Below the pieces are notes generated by a model. That model had not been told where the DNA came from and ran no database searches. It saw only the letters and a list, made by a program, of their open reading frames with translations. The translations under genes and the position numbers were made by a program. Positions 17,880 through 27,467 of a stretch of 64,000 nucleotides of DNA are shown piece after piece (positions within the stretch are counted from its first letter, which is position 1; every line of letters starts with the position of its first letter). Source of the DNA: Ramlibacter sp. Leaf400 (GTDB taxonomy: Bacteria > Pseudomonadota > Gammaproteobacteria > Burkholderiales > Burkholderiaceae_C); assembly GCF_001424545.1 (NCBI RefSeq), contig NZ_LMQL01000009.1, forward strand, positions 1 to 64,000, read 5' to 3'.

Positions 17880-19888
17880 CCGCCCGGCTGCATTCGCTGC
17901 CGCGCGACGCGCGCGACACGCTGTTCCTGCTGGGCGTCATCGCCTGGGTGCTGCTGCCGATGGTGGGCCGGGTGCCGTGGTGGTGCGCGGCGATGACCGC
18001 CGCCATCCTGGTCTGGCGCGGCGTGCTGGCGGTGCGCGCCGCCCCGCTGCCGGGCACGGCCTGGGTGCTGGGCCTGCTGGCACTGGCCATCGCGGCCACG
18101 CTGCTGAGCCACCGGACCCTTCTGGGGCGCGACGCCGGCGTGACGCTGATCGTGGTGCTGCTGGCGCTCAAGACGCTGGAGCTGCGGGCGCGGCGCGACG
18201 CCTTCGTCGTGTTCTTCCTCGGCTTCTTCACCATGCTCACCAACTTCTTCTTCTCGCAGTCGCTGCTGACGGCGGGGGCGATGCTGGTGGGCCTGCTGGG
18301 GCTGCTGACGGCCCTGGTCAACGCCCACATGCCGGTGGGCCGCCCGCCGCTGGCGCATGCGGCGCGCACCGCGGCCACGATGGCGCTGCTGGGCGCGCCG
18401 GTGATGGTGGTGCTGTTCATGCTGTTCCCGCGCCTGGCGCCGCTGTGGGGCCTGCCGGCCGACAGCATCGCGGGCCGCACCGGCCTGTCGTCCACCATGC
18501 AGGTGGGCAACGTGGCGCAGCTCGCGCTGGAGGAAGGCATCGCCATGCGGGTGAAGTTCGAGGGCGCCCCGCCGCCCGCCGGGCTTTACTTCCGCGGGCC
18601 GGTGCTCTCCACCTTCGACGGGCGCGAGTGGCGTCCGCTGCTCGCGCGCCTGACGCCGTACACCGCCACCCTGCTGCCGCCGCAGGCGGTCGAAGGCCTG
18701 GGCGCGCCGGTGCGCTACACGGTCACGCTGGAGCCGAACAACCGGCCCTGGCTGCCGGTCCTGGACGCCACGCCCAAGGCGCCGCTAGCGCAGGGCCACA
18801 CCGTCATCGGCGGCGGCGAGCTGCAGTGGGTGTCCACCCGGCCGGTCACCGACCTGCTGCGCTATTCGGCCGAGAGCTTCGTCGACTACCGCGCCGGCGC
18901 GCAGGCGCGCTCGGCGACCGCGCTGCAGCCGCAGTACCGGGAGCTCCCCGCGGGCTACAACCCGCGCACGCTGCAGCTGGCCACCGACCTGATGGCCCGG
19001 GTGCCCGGCGGCGCGGCCAACAAGCCGGGGCTGGTGCAGGCCGCACTGGAGCAGCTTCGCACTGGCGGCTACGTCTACACCCTCGATCCCGGCCTGTATG
19101 GCGAGCACACGGCCGACGAGTTCTGGTTCGACCGCAAGCAGGGCTTTTGCGAGCACATCGCGTCGGCCTTCGTGGTGCTGATGCGCGGCATGGACATCCC
19201 GGCGCGCATCGTCACCGGCTACCAGGGCGGCGAGCGCAACCCGGTGGACGGCTACTGGGTGCTGCGCCACAGCGACGCCCACGCCTGGGCCGAGGTCTGG
19301 CTGGCCGGCCGCGGCTGGGTGCGGGTCGATCCCACGGGCATGGTGGCACCCGGCCGCATCGGCTCGCTGCAGCGCCTGCGTCCGCCGCCCAGCGCCTTCG
19401 CCAGTGCCCTGGGGACCGTCAGCCCCGGCCTGCTGGTCAACTTCCGCCAGGCCTGGGAGGCGGTCAACAACCGCTGGAACCAATGGGTGCTGAACTACAC
19501 CCAGAGCAAGCAGCTGGACCTGCTGCGCGCCCTGGGCTTCAGCTCGCCCAACTGGCAGGACCTGAGCTACGTGCTGATCGGCATCGTGGTGGTGGCCGCG
19601 CTCGGCGGCGCGGCCTGGGCGCGCTGGGAGCGCAGCCGCCAGGACCCCTGGCTGCGCCTGCTGGCGCGGGTGCGGCAGCGGCTGGCGCAGGCCGGCGTGC
19701 CGCTTTCGCCCAGCAGCGGGCCGCGCCAGATGGCCGACGCCGTCACCAAGCGTTTCGGCGACGAAGGTCGTCCGCTGGCAGACTGGCTGCTCCGGCTGGA
19801 GGCCCAGCGCTACGCGCGCCAGGCCCAGGCCCCCCTCCCCGCCCTCCAGCGGGAACTGAACCGACTCCCCTGGCCCGCTTTCCGATGA
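17873..19888 (+). CDS. TgpA-like transmembrane transglutaminase (DUF3488 + transglutaminase core)
   Basis: A 671-residue inner-membrane protein: about six N-terminal helices (DUF3488), a periplasmic transglutaminase-like domain and a C-terminal helix near LIGIVVVAALGGAAW plus a short cytoplasmic tail. The catalytic triad is readable as Cys426 in GFCEHIA, His470 in HAWAEVW and Asp486 in RVDPTGM. The Pseudomonas aeruginosa homologue TgpA is essential. GTG 17873 overlaps the DUF58 stop by 7 bases. The substrate is unknown; the adjacent MoxR/DUF58 pair and transglycosylase suggest a cell-envelope function. Confidence 0.92.
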   Translation: MLTARLHSLPRDARDTLFLLGVIAWVLLPMVGRVPWWCAAMTAAILVWRGVLAVRAAPLPGTAWVLGLLALAIAATLLSHRTLLGRDAGVTLIVVLLALKTLELRARRDAFVVFFLGFFTMLTNFFFSQSLLTAGAMLVGLLGLLTALVNAHMPVGRPPLAHAARTAATMALLGAPVMVVLFMLFPRLAPLWGLPADSIAGRTGLSSTMQVGNVAQLALEEGIAMRVKFEGAPPPAGLYFRGPVLSTFDGREWRPLLARLTPYTATLLPPQAVEGLGAPVRYTVTLEPNNRPWLPVLDATPKAPLAQGHTVIGGGELQWVSTRPVTDLLRYSAESFVDYRAGAQARSATALQPQYRELPAGYNPRTLQLATDLMARVPGGAANKPGLVQAALEQLRTGGYVYTLDPGLYGEHTADEFWFDRKQGFCEHIASAFVVLMRGMDIPARIVTGYQGGERNPVDGYWVLRHSDAHAWAEVWLAGRGWVRVDPTGMVAPGRIGSLQRLRPPPSAFASALGTVSPGLLVNFRQAWEAVNNRWNQWVLNYTQSKQLDLLRALGFSSPNWQDLSYVLIGIVVVAALGGAAWARWERSRQDPWLRLLARVRQRLAQAGVPLSPSSGPRQMADAVTKRFGDEGRPLADWLLRLEAQRYARQAQAPLPALQRELNRLPWPAFR

Positions 19889-20970
19889 TCCGCGCCCTTT
19901 CCCTGGCCGCCGCCCTGGCGGCCGTCGCCGTTGCCGCCGCCGCTGGCCCCTCCAAACCCTCCCCGCCCCGCAAGACCAAGGTCGCCGCACCGGCGCGCCA
20001 GGGCACGCCCTATGCCGGCCGCGAGGACGCCATGGCCTTCGCCCAGGAGGTGGCCGAGCGCCAGGGCCTGGACCCGGCCTGGACCCAGTCGGCGCTGCGC
20101 GAGGCGCGCATGCTGCCGGTGGTGGTGCGGCTGATGCAGCCGGCGCCCACCGGCACGCCCAAGAACTGGGCGGTCTACCGCAGCCGCTTCATCGACCCGA
20201 TCCGCATCCAGGCCGGCGTGCGCTTCTGGCAGGAGAACCGGGCCGCGCTGGAGCGGGCCGAGCAGGACTTCGGCGTGCCGCCGGAGATGGTGGTCGGCAT
20301 CATCGGCGTGGAGACCATCTACGGGCAGCAGATGGGCACCTTCCGCGTGCTCGACGCGCTGGCCACGCTGTCCTTCGATTTCCCGCAGGCGCACCCGCGC
20401 GCAGCCGAGCGCACGAAATTCTTCCGCAACGAGCTGGAGCAGTTCCTGGCCCTGCAGCACCAGATGGGCGTGGACCCGGCGCGGCCGCTGGGCAGCTACG
20501 CCGGCGCCATGGGCATGCCGCAGTTCATGCCGGGCAGCTGGTCGCGCTGGGCGATCGACTTCGACGGCGACGGCCGCATCGACCTGTGGCGCAGCCCGAC
20601 CGACGCCATCGGCTCGGTGGCCAACTACTTCAAGTCGTTCGGCTGGCAGCCGGGCATGCCCACGCACTACCCGGTGGCTTTCGACGAGGAGCGGCTGGAC
20701 AAGGAGGCGCTGCTGGCGCCCGACATCCTGCCCACCTTCAGCGTGCCCAGCTTCCTGGCCAAGGGCGCCGTGCTCGACGACGCGGCGGTGCAGCACACGG
20801 GGCCGCTGGCGCTGGTCGAGCTGCAGAACGGGGCCGAGGCGCCCAGCTACGTGGCCGGCACCGAGAACTTCTACGTGATCACCCGCTACAACTGGTCGAG
20901 CTACTACGCCATGGCCGTCATCGAGCTGGGCCGCGAGGTGAAGGAAGCCATGGCGCGGGGCGGCTCGTGA
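19885..20970 (+). CDS. mltB: Lytic murein transglycosylase B-type
   Basis: A 361-residue periplasmic lytic transglycosylase that cleaves peptidoglycan glycan strands to 1,6-anhydro ends. The catalytic Glu143 is in GIIGVETIYGQQMG, followed by YAGAMGMPQFMPGSW and the calcium-site-like DFDGDGRIDLW, both hallmarks of the MltB/SLT-B family. The N-terminus is a signal peptide rich in alanine without an obvious lipobox cysteine, so it is probably soluble. The ATG overlaps the TgpA-like stop (ATGA). Confidence 0.92.
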   Translation: MIRALSLAAALAAVAVAAAAGPSKPSPPRKTKVAAPARQGTPYAGREDAMAFAQEVAERQGLDPAWTQSALREARMLPVVVRLMQPAPTGTPKNWAVYRSRFIDPIRIQAGVRFWQENRAALERAEQDFGVPPEMVVGIIGVETIYGQQMGTFRVLDALATLSFDFPQAHPRAAERTKFFRNELEQFLALQHQMGVDPARPLGSYAGAMGMPQFMPGSWSRWAIDFDGDGRIDLWRSPTDAIGSVANYFKSFGWQPGMPTHYPVAFDEERLDKEALLAPDILPTFSVPSFLAKGAVLDDAAVQHTGPLALVELQNGAEAPSYVAGTENFYVITRYNWSSYYAMAVIELGREVKEAMARGGS

Positions 20971-21590
20971 ACCTCACCCTGGGCAGCTGGCAGCGGCTGT
21001 GGGGCGAGCTGGGTGCCGCCACGGCCAGTGGCGGCCTGATGAACCAGCTGGTGGCCGCCTGGGGCGAGCCGCAGCGGCACTACCACACGCTGCAGCACCT
21101 GCGCGAATGCCTGGCGCATTTCGAGGCCGCCTCGATGCTGGCGCGCCGGCCGGCCGAAGTGGAGCTGGCGATCTGGTTCCACGACGCGGTGTACGACCCG
21201 CGGCGCGAAGACAACGAGCAGCGCAGCGCCGACTGGGCGCGCGACAGCGTGCTGGCGGCCGGCTGCGATGCGCAGGTGGCCGACCGCGTGCATGCGCTGG
21301 TGCTGGCGACCCGCGGGCATGTCGCCGAGGGCGACGACCCGGACACCCGCCTGCTGCTGGACATCGACCTGGCCATCCTGGGCGCCGCGCCGGCGCGCTT
21401 CGACGACTACGAGCGGCAGGTGCGGCGGGAGTATGCGCACGTGGACGACGCGCAGTGGGGTGCGGGGCGGGCGCGGGTGCTGCGCGGGTTCCTTGGACGG
21501 CCGCGGATCTTCGCGACGGATGCCTTCCGGGATGCGCTGGAGGCGCGGGCTCGGGACAACCTGGCGCGGTCGCTGGCAGCGCTGGGATAA
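20967..21590 (+). CDS. HD-domain metal-dependent phosphohydrolase-like protein
   Basis: A 207-residue protein of the COG4339 type. Motifs HYHTLQHLRECL, WFHDAVYDPRREDNEQRSA and LLDIDLAILGA give the H...HD...D metal-binding pattern. The GTG start overlaps the mltB stop (GTGA), so it closes the moxR operon. The substrate is unknown. A dispersed repeat pair follows. Confidence 0.85.
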   Translation: MNLTLGSWQRLWGELGAATASGGLMNQLVAAWGEPQRHYHTLQHLRECLAHFEAASMLARRPAEVELAIWFHDAVYDPRREDNEQRSADWARDSVLAAGCDAQVADRVHALVLATRGHVAEGDDPDTRLLLDIDLAILGAAPARFDDYERQVRREYAHVDDAQWGAGRARVLRGFLGRPRIFATDAFRDALEARARDNLARSLAALG

Positions 21591-21615
21591 ATCGAACGCG
21601 TTGGGCTAAAAACTG

Positions 21616-21710
21616 CGTCGTCCCCGCGGAGGCGGGGACCCAGTGCTTTCCGATTTCGTCCCGTTGTCGAAGGCGCAAGCCCTGGATTCCCGCCTTCGAG
21701 GGAATGACGG
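21616..21710. repeat. Dispersed palindromic repeat, inverted pair with spacer
   Basis: GTCGTCCCCGCggaGGCGGGGACCCAG and CTGGATTCCCGCCttcGAGGGAATGACGG face each other across about 40 bases, between the convergent HD-hydrolase and DM13 genes. Confidence 0.8.
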
Positions 21711-21726
21711 ATTTTTTTCGTTCGAT

Positions 21727-22203
21727 CTAGCGGTACTTCGCCGCCGTGATGAACTCGTTGAACGTCTCGCACCACACCAGCACGGTGTCGTACTTCTCCA
21801 GGTCCACCCCCGCCGGCAGCGGCACGATGAAGTTGCGGAAGGTCTTCACGTCCCCCACCCGCAGCATCTGCGCCTTCAGCGCCTGCACTTGCGCCTCGTC
21901 CTCGACGAAGCGCGGCGAGAGGTACAGCTTGTAGTCGGGCCCCGGCGCGATCTCGCCCAGCAGCGCCACCGACTCCGGCCCCACGGTCACCTGGCCCTCG
22001 CCCCAGTGCAGCGCGTCGCTGCCCTTGAGCTCGCGGCGGAACTGCGCCGTGTGGCGGGCCTGTGAGCCCTGTGCCCGGACCTGCGCGGCGGTGGGCGCCT
22101 GCGGCGCGATGAGCAGCGGCAAGGTGTAGACACCGGCGGCGAAGCCCAGCAGCGCCACCAGGGCGTGCGAGGCCAGCAGGAGGATCGTCTTTCGCAGCTT
22201 CAT
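21727..22203 (-). CDS. DM13 domain-containing protein, membrane-anchored
   Basis: A 158-residue protein with one N-terminal helix (ILLLASHALVALLGFAAG) and an exported DM13 domain: SGSDALHWGEG-like start (KGSDALHWGEGQVTV), YKLYLSPRFV and the single conserved cysteine in VLVWCETFNEFITAAKYR. DM13 domains are proposed redox or electron-transfer modules. It is the last gene of a minus-strand run that starts with the ATP-grasp and alpha-E genes, 120 bp away from alpha-E, but a functional link is unproven. Confidence 0.85.
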   Translation of the reverse strand: MKLRKTILLLASHALVALLGFAAGVYTLPLLIAPQAPTAAQVRAQGSQARHTAQFRRELKGSDALHWGEGQVTVGPESVALLGEIAPGPDYKLYLSPRFVEDEAQVQALKAQMLRVGDVKTFRNFIVPLPAGVDLEKYDTVLVWCETFNEFITAAKYR

Positions 22204-22323
22204 GGGTCGGCCCCGATCGGAAGAAGTGGTGACGATGGGTCGGCGCCGGGCGCCGGACCTTACACCTCCCCCGTGACCACCAGGCCCGGCTGCCCGACCC
22301 TGGCGGCGCTGCCGCCAGAACCG

Positions 22324-23283
22324 TCAGAGCTTGGCGGGCACCAGGAAGTCGCGGCTGATGCGCGAGCCCAGTTCGTTGACCCGGTCGAGGAACTGGGTGA
22401 GGAAGGCGTGCAGGCCGGTGGACAGGATCTCGTCGATGCTGCCGTACTGCAGCTCGGCGCGCAGCTTGCCGGCGCGCCGCTGCGTCTCGGACGACTGGTC
22501 GTTGGCGACCATGCCCAGGTTGGACACCACCTCGTTCAGGCTGGCGTGCAGCGAGCGCGGCATGTCGGGGCGCAGGATCAGCAGGTCGGCCACGCGCTCG
22601 GGCTTGATCACGTCGCGGTACACCTTGCGGTAGATCTCGAAGCCGGACACGCTGCGCAGGATGGCGCTCCAGTGGTAGAAGTCGTACTCCTGGTCCTGCT
22701 CGGTGGCGGCGCCGAAGAAGTCGCTCTGCACCGCGTGGAACTTCACGTCGACCAGGCGCGCGGTGTTGTCGGCGCGCTCCAGGAAGGTGCCCAGGCGCAT
22801 GAAGTGCAGCGCCTCGTCCATCAGCATGGTCCCCACCGTCACGCCGCGCGAGAGGTGCGAGCGGAACTTCACCCACTCGAAGAACTGGCCGGGATCGCGC
22901 TCGAACTCGCCGATGCGCAGCATGCGGTTGACCTCCAGCCAGGTCTGGTTCTGCGTCTCCCAGGCTTCGGTGGTCAGCGAGCCGCGCACGGCGCGCGCGT
23001 TCTCGCGGGCCGCGCGCAGGCAGGACAGGATGGACGAGGGGTTGGTCTCGTCCTTGACCATGAACTCCATGACGCGCGAAGCCTCGATCTCGCCGTGCCG
23101 GGCGGTGTACGAGGGCACCAGCTCGCTGATCGACAGCAGGCCCTGCCAGCCCACCTGGGCGACGGCGGCCGACTGCGGCAGCAGCGAGGTCTGGTAGTTC
23201 ACGTCCAGCATGCGGGCCGTGTTCTCGGCCCGCTCGGTGTAGCGGGCCATCCAGAAGAGGTGGTCGGCGGTTCTCGACAGCAT
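22324..23283 (-). CDS. Alpha-E domain-containing protein
   Basis: A 319-residue all-helical protein of the COG2307 'alpha-E' family. The start MLSRTADHLFWMARYTERAEN is the family signature, and the repeated RADNTARLVDVKFH-type segment is also seen. Its function is unknown; genes of this family almost always accompany circularly permuted ATP-grasp and transglutaminase genes. Here it follows the ATP-grasp stop by two bases. A fused homologue is encoded at 34792-37356 in this same window. Confidence 0.92.
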   Translation of the reverse strand: MLSRTADHLFWMARYTERAENTARMLDVNYQTSLLPQSAAVAQVGWQGLLSISELVPSYTARHGEIEASRVMEFMVKDETNPSSILSCLRAARENARAVRGSLTTEAWETQNQTWLEVNRMLRIGEFERDPGQFFEWVKFRSHLSRGVTVGTMLMDEALHFMRLGTFLERADNTARLVDVKFHAVQSDFFGAATEQDQEYDFYHWSAILRSVSGFEIYRKVYRDVIKPERVADLLILRPDMPRSLHASLNEVVSNLGMVANDQSSETQRRAGKLRAELQYGSIDEILSTGLHAFLTQFLDRVNELGSRISRDFLVPAKL

Positions 23284-23285
23284 GG

Positions 23286-24782
23286 TCAGATCTCCAGCAC
23301 CCAGGTGTCCTTGGTGCCGCCACCCTGGGACGAGTTGACCACCAGCGATCCTTCCTTGAGCGCCACCCGCGTCAGCCCGCCGGGCACCAGCTGCACCTGC
23401 TTGCCCGAGAGCACGAAGGGCCGCAGGTCGATGTGGCGCGGCGCGATGCCGCTCTCCACGAAGGTGGGGCAGGACGACAGGCTCAGCGTGGGCTGGGCGA
23501 TGTAGCCGGCGGGATTGGCCACCAGCGCCTGGCGGAAGTCCTCGATCTCCTGCCTGGTCGACGCCGGCCCGACCAGCATGCCGTAGCCGCCCGCGCCGTG
23601 CACCTCCTTGACCACCAGGTCCTGCAGGTTGGCCAGCACGAACTTCAGGTCCTCCGGCTTGCGGCACATGTAGGTGGGCACGTTGGACAGGATCGGCTTC
23701 TCGCCCAGGTAGAACTCGATCATTTTGGGCACGTAGGGGTAGATCGACTTGTCGTCCGCCACCCCCGCGCCGATGGCATTGCAGATGGTGACGTTGCCCG
23801 CGCTGTAGGCGTCCACCAGTCCCGGGCAGCCCAGGGTGGAGTTGGGGCGGAACACCTGCGGGTCGAGGAAGTCGTCGTCCACGCGCCGGTAGATCACGTC
23901 CACCCGGCGCGGCCCGCGCGTGGTGCGCATGTAGACGTAGCGGTCCTTGACGAACAGGTCCTGCCCCTCGACCAGCTCCACGCCCATCTGCTGCGCGAGG
24001 AAGGCGTGCTCGAAGTAGGCGCTGTTGTACATGCCGGGCGTGAGCACCACCACGGTGGGATCGGGCGCGCCGGGCTGGGCCGAGGCGCGCAACGTCTCCA
24101 GCAGCAGGTCGGGGTAGTGGGCGACGGGCGCCACCCGGTACTGGCTGAACAGGTCGGGGAAGAGCCGCATCATCATCTTGCGGTCCTCCAGCATGTAGCT
24201 CACGCCGCTGGGCACGCGCAGGTTGTCCTCCAGCACGTAGTACTCGCCCTCGCCCTGCGCGTTGGGCGCGCGCACGATGTCGACGCCGGCGATGTGCGAA
24301 TAGACGTGGTGCGGCGTGTACACGCCCCGCATCTCCTTGCGGTACTGGGCGTTGTTCAGCACCTGGTCGGCCGGGATCACGCCGGCCTTCAGGATCTCCT
24401 GGTCGTGGTAGACGTCGTGCAGGAAGCGGTTGAGGGCGGTGACGCGCTGGATCAGGCCCTTTTCCATCTCGGCCCACTCGCGCGCCGGGATGATGCGGGG
24501 GATCAGGTCGAAGGGGATCAGGCGTTCGGTGCCGGCGCCGTCCTCGTCCTTGGCGCCGTACACGGCGAAGGTGATGCCCACGCGGCGGAAGATCATCTCC
24601 GCCTCCTCGCGCCGCGCCGCCATCGCGGCCCCGGGCTGGCGCGACAGCCAGCTGGCGTAGCGCTCGTAATGGTCCCGCACACCTTGCGCCTGGGACTGGC
24701 TCATGCCGCCCATCGTCTGGGACTGGAACTGCAGCGACCCCGAATCGGGCAGCTGCCGGAACATCTCGTCGAATCTGTGCAT
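23286..24782 (-). CDS. Circularly permuted type 2 ATP-grasp protein
   Basis: A 498-residue member of the COG2308 family, predicted amide/peptide ligase with a circularly permuted ATP-grasp fold. Visible blocks: YYVLEDNLRVPSGVSYMLE (acidic LEDN at 184-187), KEVHGAGGYG (392-401, nucleotide loop) and LVPGGLTRVA followed by GGGTKDTWVLE at the C-terminus. ATG 24782 has GGAGAAGG upstream; the frame is open further upstream but the sequence there belongs to ComEC in another reading. It precedes alpha-E by two bases. The target and the attached group are unknown. Confidence 0.92.
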   Translation of the reverse strand: MHRFDEMFRQLPDSGSLQFQSQTMGGMSQSQAQGVRDHYERYASWLSRQPGAAMAARREEAEMIFRRVGITFAVYGAKDEDGAGTERLIPFDLIPRIIPAREWAEMEKGLIQRVTALNRFLHDVYHDQEILKAGVIPADQVLNNAQYRKEMRGVYTPHHVYSHIAGVDIVRAPNAQGEGEYYVLEDNLRVPSGVSYMLEDRKMMMRLFPDLFSQYRVAPVAHYPDLLLETLRASAQPGAPDPTVVVLTPGMYNSAYFEHAFLAQQMGVELVEGQDLFVKDRYVYMRTTRGPRRVDVIYRRVDDDFLDPQVFRPNSTLGCPGLVDAYSAGNVTICNAIGAGVADDKSIYPYVPKMIEFYLGEKPILSNVPTYMCRKPEDLKFVLANLQDLVVKEVHGAGGYGMLVGPASTRQEIEDFRQALVANPAGYIAQPTLSLSSCPTFVESGIAPRHIDLRPFVLSGKQVQLVPGGLTRVALKEGSLVVNSSQGGGTKDTWVLEI

Positions 24783-24907
24783 GCGGCCTTCTCCGTCGGA
24801 CAAAGGATAGCAACAACCGGGCCCGACGAGCGCGCCGCTCGGGGGCGCGACCGGGCCATCCCGCACCTGCGGGGAGCGTCGGCTGCTCTTCCGTGTGCCC
24901 GACGGGG

Positions 24908-27337
24908 TCAGGGCGTCGTGGTGGCGCCGTCCGCCTCGGTGGCGGGCAGGCGGTGGCGCCAGTACCGGCCCGACGCCTCGCGCTCGCAGCGCAGTTCCAG
25001 GGGCCGGGCCGACGACCAGGATGCGGCGCCGCACCGGTCCGACGCACGAACCGGAACGCCCCGCTGCGCATACCGCGCGAGCACCGGCGCCGCCGGATGG
25101 CCGAAGCGGTTGCGGTAACCCGCCTGCACCAGCGCCCAGCGCGGACGCACCGCGTCCAGGAAGGCATCGCTGGACGAGGTCTTGCTGCCGTGGTGCGGCA
25201 CCAGCAGCAGGTCGGACCGCAGCGGCGCATCGCGGTCGACCAGGGCCCGCTCCTGCGGCTGCTCGATGTCGCCGGCCAGCAGCGCCGACCCGCCCGCGCC
25301 GGACACGCGCAGCACGCAGCTCGCGCCGTTGGCCTTTCGCACCGCCGGCTCTTCCATCGCGGGATGGAGGATCTCGAAGGCGACGCCGTCCCACTCCCAA
25401 TGCTGCCCCGCCCGGCAAGAGGTGAGCGGCCGCAGCGACGCCAGCGGATGCCCGGGCTCCAGCGAAGCCAGCAGGTCCGCGCCGGGATGCGCGGCCAGCA
25501 CGGCCGCCGCGCCGCCCGTGTGGTCGCTGTCGCGGTGGCTCAGCACCAGCCGGTCGACGCCGTCGCCCAGCGCGCGCAGCAGCGGCACCAGCACGCGCTG
25601 GCCGGCGTCGGTGTCCGTGCTGAAGCGCGGGCCGGTGTCGTAGACCAGGGTGTGGCGGGCGGTGCGGACGATGATGGCGTTGCCCTGGCCGACGTCCGCC
25701 GCGAGCAGCTCGAACTCGCCGGCCGGCGGCCGCGGCGCCTGCCACAGCAGCGCCGGCAGCAGCAGCGGAACGCCCAGCGCGCGCACCGGCAACGGCAGGC
25801 GCAGCGACAGCAGCAGGCCCCCCAGGACACCGGCCGCACCTGCCCACAGCGGCGGCGCCGCCCCCGCCCACACCGCGAAGGGCCACGAAGCCATCCACTG
25901 CAAGCCCGCGCCCAGCGCCTGCACCGCGCCCGCGGCCAGGTCCCAGGCCGGCCCCATCACCGCGCCGGCCATCGCCAGCGGCGTGACCACCAGCGTCACC
26001 CAGGGGATCGCCACCAGGTTGGCGACCAGGCCCACCAGCGACACCTGGCCGAACATCAGCAGCGACAGCGGCGCCAGCGCCACCGTGACCACGGCCTGCT
26101 CGCGCAGCAGCGCGGCCAGCCGCGCCTGCGCGCCGGACGGCCGCGGCCCGCCCGGGTCGGTGGCGAACAGCACGCCGACGGCGATGAAGCTCAGCCAGAA
26201 GCCCGCCTGCATCAGGGCCCAGGGATCGGCCGTGACCACCACCGCGCAAGCGAACAGCCAGGTCACCGGCCAGGGCCAGCGCCGGCCGGACAGCCGCAGC
26301 CATGCCACCGACGCCAGCATCAGCACCGTGCGCTGCGCCGGCACGCCCCAGCCGCTGAAGAGCGCGTAGCCGGCCGCCAGCAGCAGCCCGCCGGCGAGCG
26401 CCGCGTGCGGCGCCGGCCAGGCCAGGCACAGGCGCGTGCTGCGCCGCCAGGCCGCGCCCACGGCCGCCGCCGCCAGCCACGCGAACATGGTGACGTGCAG
26501 ACCGGAGATCGACAGCAGGTGGGCCACGCCGGTGGCGCGGAACACGTCCCAGTCGGCCTTGTCGATGGCCGCCTGGTCGCCGGTGACGAGTGCGGCCACC
26601 ACGCCGGCCAGTGGCCGGTCGGCCAGGCGCGCGAAGACCGCGTCGCGCACGGATTGCCGGGCCTGCTCCACCGGATGGCGCAGCGTGGCGCCCAGCAGCA
26701 GGGGCTGCGGGTGGGCCGGGCCCGCGCGCACGTAGCCGGTGGCCTGCACGCCCTGCTCCCACAGCCACAGCTCGTGGTCGAAGCCGTGCGGGTTGGCATG
26801 GCCGTGCGGCGCACGCAGCCGGACCGTGAAGCGCCAGCGCTCGCCCGCGCGCAAGGCCGGTGCGGCGCGCTGCGGCTCGAAGCCGCCGGCGGCCTCGCCC
26901 GCATACCAGCCCAGCGACAGCAGGCGCGGCAGCACGACCGCACGGCCCTGGTCGGAGGCCTCCTCGACCGTGAAGCGGAAGCGCTGCCCCAGCTCGTTGC
27001 TCTGGGGCATGGCGGCCAGGGTGCCGGTGATGGCCAGGTCGCGTCCTTCGAGTGAAGGGTCCAGGCCACGCGAGGCGAAGGCCGCGGCGCGAGCCCCGCA
27101 CAGGCCGAACGCCAGCGTGGCGGCCAGCAGCAGCGCAAGGCCGCGCTCGATCGGGGCGCGAGCGCCGACGCCGCGTACCAGCAGCACGCCCATCAACACC
27201 AACGCCGCGCCGCCCAACGCGAGGTAGGCGGCCGATCCCCACAGGTCGGGCTGCTGCAGCTGCACGGCCGGCCCCAGCACCGCGCCCGCCAGCAGCGGCA
27301 CCCACCACCTGCCGCCTGGCGAGCCGTCGTCGTGCAT
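24908..27337 (-). CDS. comEC: DNA internalization-related competence protein ComEC/Rec2
   Basis: An 809-residue inner-membrane DNA-uptake channel protein. Domain order: two N-terminal helices, a DUF4131-like domain with an OB-like region, the Competence domain (VARLVTGDQ-type VVAALVTGDQAAIDKADWDVF and THLLSISGLH-type HLLSISGLHVTMFA), many helices, and a C-terminal metallo-beta-lactamase-like domain with DVGQGNAII and LVLSHRDSDHTGG. The MBL histidine/aspartate cluster reads SHRDSDHTGG, as in proteobacterial ComEC. It transports single-stranded DNA in natural transformation. It sits alone between the ATP-grasp gene (125 bp away) and the divergent DUF2126 gene. Confidence 0.93.
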   Translation of the reverse strand: MHDDGSPGGRWWVPLLAGAVLGPAVQLQQPDLWGSAAYLALGGAALVLMGVLLVRGVGARAPIERGLALLLAATLAFGLCGARAAAFASRGLDPSLEGRDLAITGTLAAMPQSNELGQRFRFTVEEASDQGRAVVLPRLLSLGWYAGEAAGGFEPQRAAPALRAGERWRFTVRLRAPHGHANPHGFDHELWLWEQGVQATGYVRAGPAHPQPLLLGATLRHPVEQARQSVRDAVFARLADRPLAGVVAALVTGDQAAIDKADWDVFRATGVAHLLSISGLHVTMFAWLAAAAVGAAWRRSTRLCLAWPAPHAALAGGLLLAAGYALFSGWGVPAQRTVLMLASVAWLRLSGRRWPWPVTWLFACAVVVTADPWALMQAGFWLSFIAVGVLFATDPGGPRPSGAQARLAALLREQAVVTVALAPLSLLMFGQVSLVGLVANLVAIPWVTLVVTPLAMAGAVMGPAWDLAAGAVQALGAGLQWMASWPFAVWAGAAPPLWAGAAGVLGGLLLSLRLPLPVRALGVPLLLPALLWQAPRPPAGEFELLAADVGQGNAIIVRTARHTLVYDTGPRFSTDTDAGQRVLVPLLRALGDGVDRLVLSHRDSDHTGGAAAVLAAHPGADLLASLEPGHPLASLRPLTSCRAGQHWEWDGVAFEILHPAMEEPAVRKANGASCVLRVSGAGGSALLAGDIEQPQERALVDRDAPLRSDLLLVPHHGSKTSSSDAFLDAVRPRWALVQAGYRNRFGHPAAPVLARYAQRGVPVRASDRCGAASWSSARPLELRCEREASGRYWRHRLPATEADGATTTP

Positions 27338-27415
27338 ATCAAGCACAACGGCACTGCGCAGGATCTTGCCGACCCCCGCTCCTCTCCGATCTGCGGACCA
27401 ACAGCCCGCGAACCC

Positions 27416-27444
27416 CGTCATTCCCGCGGAGGCGGGAATCCAGT
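27416..27444. repeat. Dispersed palindromic repeat, single unit
   Basis: GTCATTCCCGCggaGGCGGGAATCCAG lies in the divergent gap between comEC and the DUF2126 gene, directly before a GC-rich microsatellite. Confidence 0.8.
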
Positions 27445-27467
27445 GCTCCCGCCCCCGCCCCCGCCCC

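Noticed and set aside
19885..20970. MltB-like enzyme as a lipoprotein
   Set aside because: The signal peptide has no cysteine near the cleavage region, so it is treated as a soluble periplasmic enzyme.
23286..24782. Glutathionylspermidine synthase or D-Ala-D-Ala ligase
   Set aside because: The block order and the terminal PGGLTRVA/DTWVLE motifs fit the circularly permuted COG2308 family, not those ligases.
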